A DNA stretch of 28,557 nt. It comes from a virus. Below are positions 7,500 to 14,178 of this stretch, in pieces. The stretch lies in the IMG/VR virus record IMGVR_UViG_3300042380_000120, positions 1 through 28,557 of that record. The stretch is one strand, 5' to 3'. The position numbers were made by a program, and so were the translations under genes. Below the pieces are notes generated by a model. The model was given only the letters and a program-made list of their open reading frames with translations. It did no database searches and was not told the origin of the DNA. Positions within the stretch are counted from its first letter, which is position 1. The number at the start of each line of letters is the position of its first letter.

Positions 7500-8281
7500 A
7501 ACAGAACACCACAATCCTCGCGCAGCTACCGCTTAGACAGCGGGGAGGCGATCCGGGGACGCTACGGTCAATGTGGGGGCGTACTGACCTCCGCAATACG
7601 ACCGTGGGTGAAGGCATCCCATCGGAGCTTGCAGGTATCCCTTACGGGCACTTGTATCCTTCATCTTGGAATATGCCCTACCAGGGCGGTGCGATGTCGG
7701 CGTTTACCTTCAAAGGTATTACGTTTGACGTAGCATCTTTGAGTGTCGCTGCTGGCCGGAACATAGACGGCTCGGCAGTCATTACCTTTACCGTCGGCCC
7801 GTCCCAGCTAGACCTGATCGTCTCTGCTGTAGGTAGTTCAAGCGTAACCTTCACTGCTGACGGCACCCTGCTGGTCGCGCTCAACGCTGAAGGCTCTGCC
7901 ACGCTGAACTTCACCGTTGGGCCGTCGACGCTCGGTGCAGAGGCTGGGCTGTTTGGGTCATCGACGGTCACCGTAACGCTCACAGGGACGATGCTGGGGC
8001 AAGGGAACCTAGCAGGTGATATTACTCCATTTACAGAACTATCACCTCAGAGCCTCGCAGCGGCGGTCTGGTCAGCACTCGCGGCTGACTACAACGATGC
8101 TGACACAATGGGTAATAAACTTAACCTAGCATCCTCTGGTGGGGTTGACTACGCTGCCCTAGCGGCAGCGGTATTGGCAGCGGCACAGGCTACTCCGATC
8201 CATGCCGATGTTAAGAAGATGAATAACGCTACTGTTGCAGGTACTGGTATTCCTTCTGACCTCTGGCGAGGTAACCCGTGA
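7490..8281 (+). CDS. Putative structural protein with four 21-residue repeats
   Basis: A 263-residue protein. Residues 94-169 contain four tandem units beginning at G94, G115, G135 and G156, each fitting GS-x4-FT-x2-G-x2-L with slight variation, probably a beta-strand pair per unit. The C-terminal third has ELSPQSLAAAVWSALAADY and ends VAGTGIPSDLWRGNP. That last segment resembles the 'VNG..VTGTG...DPWGP' ends of many phage structural proteins. The N-terminus includes HLYPSSWNMPYQGG. Overlaps with both neighbours (10 nt and 4 nt) tie it to the same operon. Fibre or spike component is inferred. Confidence 0.6.
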   Translation: MGLKQNTTILAQLPLRQRGGDPGTLRSMWGRTDLRNTTVGEGIPSELAGIPYGHLYPSSWNMPYQGGAMSAFTFKGITFDVASLSVAAGRNIDGSAVITFTVGPSQLDLIVSAVGSSSVTFTADGTLLVALNAEGSATLNFTVGPSTLGAEAGLFGSSTVTVTLTGTMLGQGNLAGDITPFTELSPQSLAAAVWSALAADYNDADTMGNKLNLASSGGVDYAALAAAVLAAAQATPIHADVKKMNNATVAGTGIPSDLWRGNP

Positions 8282-8481
8282 ATGGTGCCTTCTCGTCAGG
8301 ATCATTCTTGACTCAGGCGTTTAGTGTTTCTGCATTCTCTTTCGATGTTCAAGAGAAGCGTAGAACCTCTAGGAACCGCTTCCAGAAGTATGAGATTGAA
8401 CAACGGCTACGCAAGATAGACCAACAGGACTTGATAGACATTGTATCCATCTTGAGTTTTGTTGATATTGATAACCTATAG
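8278..8481 (+). CDS. Hypothetical 67-residue protein
   Basis: GTG start overlapping the previous stop by 4 nt (GTGA). The N-terminus is Ser/Phe-rich (FSSGSFLTQAFSVSAFSF), and the C-terminal half is a charged helix (EKRRTSRNRFQKYEIEQRLRK) followed by an IDIVSILSF stretch. No family recognised. It closes the CGN-rich virion module. A real gene is supported by the overlap and by the close start of the next gene. Confidence 0.5.
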   Translation: MNGAFSSGSFLTQAFSVSAFSFDVQEKRRTSRNRFQKYEIEQRLRKIDQQDLIDIVSILSFVDIDNL

Positions 8482-8489
8482 GAAGGTTT

Positions 8490-8771
8490 ATGGCTAAAGA
8501 CCCCCGCCTAGAACGTGCTGGTGTAGAGGGCTATAACAAGCCCAAGAGAACGCCTAACCACCCTACCAAAAGTCATGTAGTGGTTGCCAAGGAAGGCGAC
8601 CAAGTTAAGACCATCAGGTTTGGTCAGCAAGGCGTTAGTGGTAGTCCAAAGAAGCAGGGCGAGTCTGAGTCCTACAGGAAGCGTAGGGAGTCATTCAAGG
8701 CCCGCCATGCTCAGAACATATCCAAGGGAAAGATGTCTGCTGCGTACTGGGCGGACAAGGTTAAATGGTGA
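8490..8771 (+). CDS. Conserved small basic phage protein (SHVVVAKEGD ... IRFGQQGV)
   Basis: A 93-residue basic protein. TPNHPTKSHVVVAKEGD is followed by QVKTIRFGQQGV and, after a charged linker, FKARHAQNISKGKMSAAYWA near the C-terminus. Proteins with exactly these blocks recur in many podovirus genomes without a known function (memory). AGGAAGG (8481-8487) precedes the ATG, close to it. Richness in Lys/Arg suggests nucleic-acid or virion contact, but no fold is evident. The stop overlaps a GTG used by the next gene. Confidence 0.75.
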   Translation: MAKDPRLERAGVEGYNKPKRTPNHPTKSHVVVAKEGDQVKTIRFGQQGVSGSPKKQGESESYRKRRESFKARHAQNISKGKMSAAYWADKVKW

Positions 8772-8917
8772 TTATGCTTACTAAGACTGAGATTGAGAAC
8801 ATCATTAAACAAGTCAACACCAGCTTTGCTGAAGACCGGAAGCGTCTGGACAAGCTAGAAGCTAAGGTGGCTGAACTAGAGAAGAACAAGACCCCTAAGA
8901 AAGGCGAAACAGCATGA
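8768..8917 (+). CDS. Small coiled-coil protein
   Basis: A highly charged helical protein with a heptad-like stretch (FAEDRKRLDKLEAKVAELEK), typical of a short coiled coil. GTG 8768 gives 49 residues, a GTGA overlap with the previous stop, and AAGG at 8757-8760. ATG 8774 gives 47 residues but a longer 13-nt spacing. The stop overlaps the next ATG (ATGA), which supports translation here. Function unknown. Confidence 0.6.
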   Translation: MIMLTKTEIENIIKQVNTSFAEDRKRLDKLEAKVAELEKNKTPKKGETA

Positions 8918-9096
8918 CTTTGAAAGACGATAACAAGATCGAACTGTTCCTATCCCTAATGGCTTACTCCAATGGGAACTGGAACTGTGATGATATCACC
9001 AAGGCTTTTGAATATCTTAAAAAAGAGATAACCACAGAAACAACGCCTATGAAGTTGGTGAAGATTGAAAAGCCTCAAGGACCTACTACTCATTGA
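8914..9096 (+). CDS. Hypothetical 60-residue protein
   Basis: Starts at an ATG overlapping the preceding stop by 4 nt. The product (MTLKDDNKIELFLSLMAY...) has a central WNCDDITKAFEYLKKEI helix and a Pro/Gln/Thr-rich end. No family recognised. Its stop codon overlaps the -35 element of the promoter at 9093, so the transcription unit probably ends or is re-initiated here. Confidence 0.55.
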   Translation: MTLKDDNKIELFLSLMAYSNGNWNCDDITKAFEYLKKEITTETTPMKLVKIEKPQGPTTH

Positions 9097-9121
9097 CTTT
9101 TTGACTAAATTGTGGTATAAT
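9093..9121 (+). promoter_or_regulatory. Strong sigma-70 promoter with perfect extended -10
   Basis: TTGACT (9093-9098), a 17-nt spacer and a perfect TATAAT (9116-9121), preceded by TG at 9113-9114. A second TTGACT lies at 9101-9106 but is too close to the -10 to serve. It shares its first nine bases, spacing and extended -10 with the promoter at 151. Predicted start of transcription is near 9128. It would drive the two small genes, scaffold and capsid. Confidence 0.85.
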
Positions 9122-9132
9122 AAAGGTGTATC

Positions 9133-9384
9133 TTGAATAAAGAATTAGAAGACTACTACAACAACTACATTGATCTTTTCAACCTACCTGGCTGGCAGCA
9201 ACTCCTAAATCACTTTGGATCAATTGCTGAATCCGCCAACTACGTCCCCACAATCCGAGATGCACGAGACCTTGACTACCGTCAGGGGCAACTCGCAGCC
9301 ATCTCAACCCTGCTGAACTTTCAAGACACCGTTAAACAAACCATTGCCTCAATAGAGGCTGGTGAGACTGACGATGCTGTTTGA
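9133..9384 (+). CDS. Conserved small phage protein, possibly capsid-block associated
   Basis: An 83-residue protein (LEDYYNNYIDLFNLPGWQQLL... DLDYRQGQLAAISTLLNF). Short proteins with 'YYNNYLDLF..PGW' and 'YRQGQL' motifs occur before scaffold or capsid genes in other podoviruses (memory); function unknown. TTG 9133 is the only possible start in this frame because a stop lies at 9121-9123. AAGGTG (9123-9128) could act as ribosome-binding site, but the promoter would start the mRNA at about the same point, so translation from this transcript may be nearly leaderless. Confidence 0.7.
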   Translation: MNKELEDYYNNYIDLFNLPGWQQLLNHFGSIAESANYVPTIRDARDLDYRQGQLAAISTLLNFQDTVKQTIASIEAGETDDAV

Positions 9385-9583
9385 TTTCAAGTGCCAGACC
9401 GGCCATGTCTTCGAACAGAACGTAGCTGCTTCCGTCCGTGAGGTAGTTTGTCCTGAATGCACAAGCAACGCTGTTCGTATTATCTCAGCACCTGCCTTGA
9501 AGATACCTTTTAATGCCGATTACCCCGGAGCCTCCTATAAGTGGGCTAGGTATCACGAGAAGGGTTCTAAGAAGTACGACTAA
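9374..9583 (+). CDS. Small zinc-ribbon protein (FmdB-like)
   Basis: A 69-residue protein starting MLFDFKC-QTGH, with CPEC 23 residues later, giving a C/H plus CxxC ligand set similar to the FmdB-type zinc ribbons often found in phages. The C-terminal half (FNADYPGASYKWARYHEKGSKKYD) is typical of the phage versions. ATG 9374 is preferred, with GGTGAG (9361-9366) 7 nt before it; a GTG at 9362 would add four residues. The gene overlaps the previous one by 11 nt. Zinc binding is inferred from the cysteines; function unknown. Confidence 0.7.
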   Translation: MLFDFKCQTGHVFEQNVAASVREVVCPECTSNAVRIISAPALKIPFNADYPGASYKWARYHEKGSKKYD

Positions 9584-9584
9584 C

Positions 9585-9616
9585 AAACAGTCAACCACTA
9601 GCCAAGTGGCCTGTTT
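9585..9616 (+). terminator. Hairpin between zinc-ribbon gene and scaffold gene
   Basis: AAACAG (9585-9590) pairs with CTGTTT (9611-9616), and CCACT (9595-9599) with AGTGG (9605-9609), around a 5-nt loop with an asymmetric internal loop. It starts one base after a stop codon and is followed by TATATTCT. It could terminate partly or protect the 5' end of the scaffold-capsid message after processing. Confidence 0.45.
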
Positions 9617-9650
9617 ATATTCTCCACAATGCTAAGTCACGGAGTGAATA

Positions 9651-10424
9651 ATGGCTGAACTACTTAACGAGCGTCAATTGGAAAATGAAATAGCGGCTCT
9701 GGAAGCCTTGGAGATCAAGGAGAAGGTAGAAGAAACTACCGAACCCTCTGAGGAGATTCCTGAGAAGTATCGCAACAAATCCCTACAGGACATTGTGAGG
9801 ATGCACCAAGAGGCCGAGAAGGCTATGGGGCGTCATGCTAATGAGGTAGGCGAACTGCGAAAGGTAGTCGATGAATTCATTACCAAGCAGACAGAACTTG
9901 TTATCAAAAAGGAACCTGTCAAAGAAGTTGATTTCTTTAGCGATCCAGAAGGGGCTATCTCACAGACAATCGAAAAGCATCCTGCCTTCCAAGAGCTTCG
10001 TAGCCTAACGCAGAAGCAGAAGCAGGCAACGGCACAAGCAGAGATGCTTCGCCGTCACCCGGATTCCCTTGACTTGTTGGTGAATGAGGGTTTCCTAAAC
10101 TGGATTGGTAGCTCTAAGGTTCGTCAGGCTTTGTTGTTGAGGGCTGATAAGGAATATGACGTAGATGCCGCAGATGAGTTGTTCTCATTGTGGAAAGAGC
10201 GTCAGGGCCTTGTGAATCAGGCGGCGACGTCTGAACAGACCTCTCGCAAGGAGACTGTGCGGCGCGCAGCCTCTGGCAACAACAATGTTGCTTCCGAGCC
10301 ACAGGCTAAGAAGAAGTTCCGGCGACAGGACATTATCACACTGATGAAAGATGACCCCGATCGGTATGCTGCCTTAGCCCCTGAGATTCGGCTGGCGTAT
10401 GCAGAGAAACGGGTTATTAACTAA
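9651..10424 (+). CDS. Scaffold (capsid assembly) protein
   Basis: A 257-residue, highly charged, almost fully helical protein placed directly before the major capsid gene. The N-terminus is acidic (AALEALEIKEKVEETTEPSEE), and the middle is coiled-coil. The C-terminus is basic (AKKKFRRQD) with IITLMKDDPDRYAALAPEIRLAY, the type of helix-turn-helix end by which phage scaffolds contact coat protein. The role is to template prohead assembly and then leave. Length is in the range of T7-like scaffolds. A gene spacing of 17 nt to the capsid gene and the known order support the call. Confidence 0.85.
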   Translation: MAELLNERQLENEIAALEALEIKEKVEETTEPSEEIPEKYRNKSLQDIVRMHQEAEKAMGRHANEVGELRKVVDEFITKQTELVIKKEPVKEVDFFSDPEGAISQTIEKHPAFQELRSLTQKQKQATAQAEMLRRHPDSLDLLVNEGFLNWIGSSKVRQALLLRADKEYDVDAADELFSLWKERQGLVNQAATSEQTSRKETVRRAASGNNNVASEPQAKKKFRRQDIITLMKDDPDRYAALAPEIRLAYAEKRVIN

Positions 10425-10441
10425 CCTCCCAGGAGAATAGC

Positions 10442-11395
10442 ATGGCTACTTCAACCTACCCCACAATGACTGGCGCAGTTGGCCTGTCTGATGTTGGTAC
10501 CTTTATCCCCGAATTGTGGTCAGACGAGATTCGGGCGTCCTACGAGAAGAACCTTGTACTGGCTCGACTGGTCAAGCGTCTTTCGATGAAGGGCAAGAAA
10601 GGCGACACGATGCATATCCCGGCACCTGTCCGGGGCCTTGCATATAGCAAGACTGAAAACACTGCCGTAACGCTTCAGAACAATACCGAGTCTGAAGTCA
10701 CGGTAGTTATCAACAATCACTACGAATACTCGCGCTTGATCGAGGACATCGCTGGTGTACAGGCCCTGGACAGCCTCCGTCGTTTCTACACCGAAGACGC
10801 CGGTTATGCCCTTGCCCGTCAGATCGACACCGACCTGTTTGCCCTTGGTAAGAACCTCGGCAACGGTACGGGTTCTAGCTGGGTACACAGTAACTCCTAC
10901 TACATCGATGCCCCGAACGGGCTGTCGGCGTATGCGGCCTCTACTGTAACCACCAGTGACGTATTCACTGATGCTGGCTTCCGTGCTTTGATCCAGTTGA
11001 TGGATGATGCTGACGTACCGATGGATAACCGCTACTTTGTTATCCCCCCGGCACTCCGCAATGCCATCATGGGTATTGACCGCTATGTATCCAGCGACTT
11101 CGTAAACGGTCGTGGTGTACAGAATGGCAAGATCGGTGAACTCTACGGCATCGACATCTATGTTACCAGCAACTGCCCTGAAGTAGAAACGGCAGCAGCC
11201 AACACCGCTGGTGATCGCTTGATTGCTGCCATGCTGATGCACAAGGACTCCTTGATCCTTGCAGAGCAGCTTGGTGTTCGCAGCCAGACCCAGTACAAGC
11301 AGGAATATCTGGCTCACCTCTACACCGCAGATACCCTCTATGGTGTGAAGGCATACCGTCCTGACTCGGCCTTTGTGCTTGTAGTCAACGACTAA
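10442..11395 (+). CDS. Major capsid protein
   Basis: A 317-residue protein with features of podovirus coat proteins of the HK97 fold: an N-terminal arm (TFIPELWSDEIRASYEKNLVLARLV), a KGDTMHIPAPVRG E-loop/P-domain region, and a long spine helix region (EDAGYALARQIDTDLFALG). It closes with LYTADTLYGVKAYRPDSAFVLVV. It follows the scaffold gene, with CCAGGAG (10428-10434) as a good ribosome-binding site, and is itself followed by a hairpin terminator, as expected for the most highly expressed virion gene. Arginine codons are mainly CGN, consistent with high expression. Confidence 0.92.
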   Translation: MATSTYPTMTGAVGLSDVGTFIPELWSDEIRASYEKNLVLARLVKRLSMKGKKGDTMHIPAPVRGLAYSKTENTAVTLQNNTESEVTVVINNHYEYSRLIEDIAGVQALDSLRRFYTEDAGYALARQIDTDLFALGKNLGNGTGSSWVHSNSYYIDAPNGLSAYAASTVTTSDVFTDAGFRALIQLMDDADVPMDNRYFVIPPALRNAIMGIDRYVSSDFVNGRGVQNGKIGELYGIDIYVTSNCPEVETAAANTAGDRLIAAMLMHKDSLILAEQLGVRSQTQYKQEYLAHLYTADTLYGVKAYRPDSAFVLVVND

Positions 11396-11404
11396 GCTAG
11401 TCTA

Positions 11405-11458
11405 GAAAGCTGCACAGTCTTACTTATCTCAAAAGGATAGAGGGCTGTGCAGCCTTTC
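11405..11458 (+). terminator. Hairpin terminator after the capsid gene
   Basis: GAAAGCTGCACAG (11405-11417) pairs with CTGTGCAGCCTTTC (11445-11458), 13 pairs with one bulged C. The loop contains a possible inner TATC/GATA stem. A TT tract and then TTTTT at 11476-11480 follow. The position resembles the capsid-gene terminator of T7. Partial read-through would supply the tail operon, since no strong promoter is seen before 11513. Confidence 0.75.
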
Positions 11459-11512
11459 TTAAGAGCCTCACGGGGTTTTTAAGAAAGGGGTTAAGCGAAC
11501 TAAGAGGGGCTT

Positions 11513-13438
11513 ATGCCGTCAACAATCATTATCAAGAATAGCTCTACACCGTCCGCCGTTCCTACAGTTGTTGATCTTGTCAAAGGTGAGTTGGCCGTCA
11601 ACGTCACTGACAAGCGGCTGTTCACTGAAGACAATTCAGGCAACGTAGTTGAGCTTGGTACGAACCCTTCTTCTATCACTACTGGGAATCTTTCATCCAG
11701 TGGTACTTCTACAATCAATAATCTTGTTGTTACTGGTAGTGTTACTGGTGTTGGTATCCCCGGCGCTGGTACTGTAACGTCAGTATCCGGCACTGGTACT
11801 GTCAATGGGATTACACTAACAGGCACAGTAACAGGTACTGGTAGTCTTACCCTTGGTGGTACCTTATCCAATATAAATTTAGCTTCTCAAGTAACAGGAC
11901 AGCTTCCGCTGGCTAATGGGGGCACAGGCAGAGCATCTCTGACAGCTAACAACCTGATCGTGGGGAATGGAACATCCCCTGTTAACTTCATTGCACCAGG
12001 CGCTGCTGGCTTGCAATTGGTAAGCAATGGCACTGATTGGGTGGCGGGGACGGGTGCGATTATTGGCTATACGTCAAGGCTCACCACCACGGCGTTTGCA
12101 GGCGGGACGCTGAATAATGCTGCAACAACATCCTATGACATGGATGGCGATATTGAAATTGTCGTCGGCGCTAACGCAAGCGGGCACGTTGTTGCGGTAG
12201 CCCATAAAAACTCAACCGATGCGTTCGGCAGCCCGCTGGTGGTAAGGGCGACAAATTGCACTATCAACTACATCGTAGCCATCAAGCATACGTCCACGCA
12301 ATTGCTTGTAGTGTCGTGTACAAGTTCAAGCACAGCGCTTGAAGCGGTTGTTGTGACGCTGGATGCTGGAACACTTGCCCTGACGGCAAATACGGCGGCG
12401 ACTGCTACGCTTTCGGGGAACATAGGGGCTTTTCCAACTCGCAACGGCATTGTTGCAATTCCGTCACTGCCGAATAGTTTTGTTATCAATTACTCAGTCA
12501 CTACACCAACAAGACAGCTTCGCGCCATCTCAATAAGCGGCACAACTGTAACTATTGGCAGCGCGGCAACCCCCTCTGCCGATGCAGATATGGCAGTTGT
12601 GGCAACCGGCGACAAGATTATCGTGGCGCACAAACTTACTAACAACGTCTACACGACGCCGTATACAGTAAGCGGGTCAACACTCACAGCTGGAACCGGC
12701 ACAACAACAAGCGTTACAACCTCAGCCTTGATTAAATTATTCCCTCTTGGATCAAGGTTTTGTTTGCTGTATCAAAATACGTCAACGAATGTGTTAGTTG
12801 GCGGTATCGTGACATTGACTGGAACAACTACCACAATTTCAACAGCCACGCTTATTTCGTCCACAAATTCTTACTCAGACTGTATTGTTGTCGGATCGTC
12901 CAAAGCTCTTGTTTTGAGTGCAACAAACACCACGGGGCAGGGTGCTAACATTCTTACTGATTCATCGGGCACAGCGTCTGCGGGAACCGCGATTTCATCA
13001 CTAGGGGATTCGTACACCCAAAGAGCGTGTGCATATCTCGATGGAACAAATGTAATCGTTCATGAATATGCCTCCGGGACACCCGGAAGTTACAATATTT
13101 TTTCAGTCGATTGCAGCGGGAGCAGCCCATCAATAAATAAAACATTTGCCAGTGTTATAGGGGCCGTCAATTCTATGTTTGAAGTTAATGCCGGATCTAA
13201 TACCCTCCCGCTATTGCGCTCAAGAACAAACTTTTATGGCACCGGATACGTTTATGCAATCAGAAATACAAGTATTGGTGGCGGCGCGTATGTAAGTTTA
13301 GAAACTAGAATTAATTCTTCAGGCGTTCAGTTTTATTCGCCAGTGACGCTATATGGGACAGGATCAGTCGGCAGAAATGACCGCGAAAATTGGGTCGCCA
13401 CGGGCAACGAATTGATTAAAATGGAGCTGCTGGCATGA
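11513..13438 (+). CDS. Tail fibre / receptor-binding protein
   Basis: A 641-residue, nearly all-beta protein. Residues 1-52 (IIIKNSSTPSAVP..LVKGELAVNVTDKRLF) match the virion-anchoring start common to phage fibres. Residues 60-150 are a Gly/Thr/Val-rich shaft with VTGTVTGTGSLTLGG and a LPLANGGTG motif. From about 180 to the end, repeating blade-like units (IEIVVGANASGHVVAVAHKN and similar, about 45-55 residues apart) suggest a beta-propeller or similar receptor-binding domain. AAGAGGGG (11500-11507) precedes the ATG. Wobble composition of the C-terminal part differs from the shaft, suggesting domain exchange. The next gene overlaps by ATGA. Confidence 0.8.
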   Translation: MPSTIIIKNSSTPSAVPTVVDLVKGELAVNVTDKRLFTEDNSGNVVELGTNPSSITTGNLSSSGTSTINNLVVTGSVTGVGIPGAGTVTSVSGTGTVNGITLTGTVTGTGSLTLGGTLSNINLASQVTGQLPLANGGTGRASLTANNLIVGNGTSPVNFIAPGAAGLQLVSNGTDWVAGTGAIIGYTSRLTTTAFAGGTLNNAATTSYDMDGDIEIVVGANASGHVVAVAHKNSTDAFGSPLVVRATNCTINYIVAIKHTSTQLLVVSCTSSSTALEAVVVTLDAGTLALTANTAATATLSGNIGAFPTRNGIVAIPSLPNSFVINYSVTTPTRQLRAISISGTTVTIGSAATPSADADMAVVATGDKIIVAHKLTNNVYTTPYTVSGSTLTAGTGTTTSVTTSALIKLFPLGSRFCLLYQNTSTNVLVGGIVTLTGTTTTISTATLISSTNSYSDCIVVGSSKALVLSATNTTGQGANILTDSSGTASAGTAISSLGDSYTQRACAYLDGTNVIVHEYASGTPGSYNIFSVDCSGSSPSINKTFASVIGAVNSMFEVNAGSNTLPLLRSRTNFYGTGYVYAIRNTSIGGGAYVSLETRINSSGVQFYSPVTLYGTGSVGRNDRENWVATGNELIKMELLA

Positions 13439-13848
13439 AGACAATCGTAAGGCAGGCAGGCAACATCGGCCCATTTTCGGTCATTGAAACCCTAGATGAT
13501 AGGCTTCGTTGCGATGGGGCCGATTTCCAGTTTTCAATCCTTGGTGCATACACCATCAGCGATGATCCTAATGACGCGCCGCCACCACCAGCACCAGAGC
13601 CGATCCCACAAGACCCCAAGTTGGTCGGCACTCTCATCGAGGGGGTTATGTGTTCGGCTACGCGTGACGACCAGAATGGACTGACTGCGGTTGCTATGGG
13701 AACCACAATGGCAAGGGCATCCGGTACTACTTTCCCCGACACTGTGTTCAAGTTTGCTAACGGCAACTCCCTAGTCATTACTGACGCCAACTTCAATACG
13801 GTCTATGCGCTGTGGGTTCCTTTCCGTCAATCCTTCTTCAAGCCGTAA
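13435..13848 (+). CDS. Small fibre-associated protein
   Basis: A 137-residue protein whose start overlaps the fibre stop by 4 nt. The N-terminus (MKTIVRQAGNIGPFSVIETLDDR) resembles short proteins found beside fibres in other marine and freshwater podoviruses. A Pro-rich linker (PPPPAPEPIPQDP, near 46-58) joins it to a C-terminal part with FKFANGNSLVITDANFNTVYALW. Either a fibre chaperone or a fibre tip protein is possible. Placement and coupling are the main evidence. Confidence 0.55.
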   Translation: MKTIVRQAGNIGPFSVIETLDDRLRCDGADFQFSILGAYTISDDPNDAPPPPAPEPIPQDPKLVGTLIEGVMCSATRDDQNGLTAVAMGTTMARASGTTFPDTVFKFANGNSLVITDANFNTVYALWVPFRQSFFKP

Positions 13849-13914
13849 CGCGGGTTCTATTATCAAACTTGAGTGCGCAGCATAACAATCTACTTTTTAC
13901 TATGAGGTAATCCA

Positions 13915-14178
13915 ATGAGTAATAGAGGCCAAGAACGTGCAATTTCTTCTGACCAGACTGTTTCATCGTGGTCTGCTGTTGCTTTAACCAAAAATGATTC
14001 AACAACCTTTCTTACAACCAGGGGAGTCTATGTAGGCACCGCTGGCAGTCTTGTCGTGACCATGAATGATGGCGTCGATGTTACCTTCACTGGTTGCCTC
14101 GGCGGGATGGTTTATCCGTTTCAGATCGTAGCATTTAAGACGGCCTCAACAGCATCTAACGTGGTGGCGCTCTACTAA
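13915..14178 (+). CDS. Spike base-like protein
   Basis: An 87-residue protein with RGVYVGTAGSLVVTMNDGVDVTFTG, GGMVYPFQIVAFK and a terminal NVVALY. This pattern matches the small spike-base family typified by Rcc01079 of the Rhodobacter capsulatus gene transfer agent, which carries head or tail spikes (family knowledge). GAGGT (13904-13908) precedes the ATG. The gene downstream, overlapping by TAATG, is a large lectin-like fibre that this base could anchor. Confidence 0.7.
   Translation: MSNRGQERAISSDQTVSSWSAVALTKNDSTTFLTTRGVYVGTAGSLVVTMNDGVDVTFTGCLGGMVYPFQIVAFKTASTASNVVALY

Noticed and set aside
9101-9106. Second TTGACT as an alternative -35
   Set aside because: Only 9 nt from the -10 box, too close for sigma-70; the 9093 copy has ideal 17-nt spacing.
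10520-11317. 265-residue minus-strand open frame inside the capsid gene
   Set aside because: Antisense to a clearly identified major capsid protein; no ribosome-binding site and no family resemblance.
13849-13914. Promoter before the spike-base gene
   Set aside because: TTGAGT and TACTAT-like boxes exist but with unsuitable spacing; no better than chance in this A+T-rich gap.
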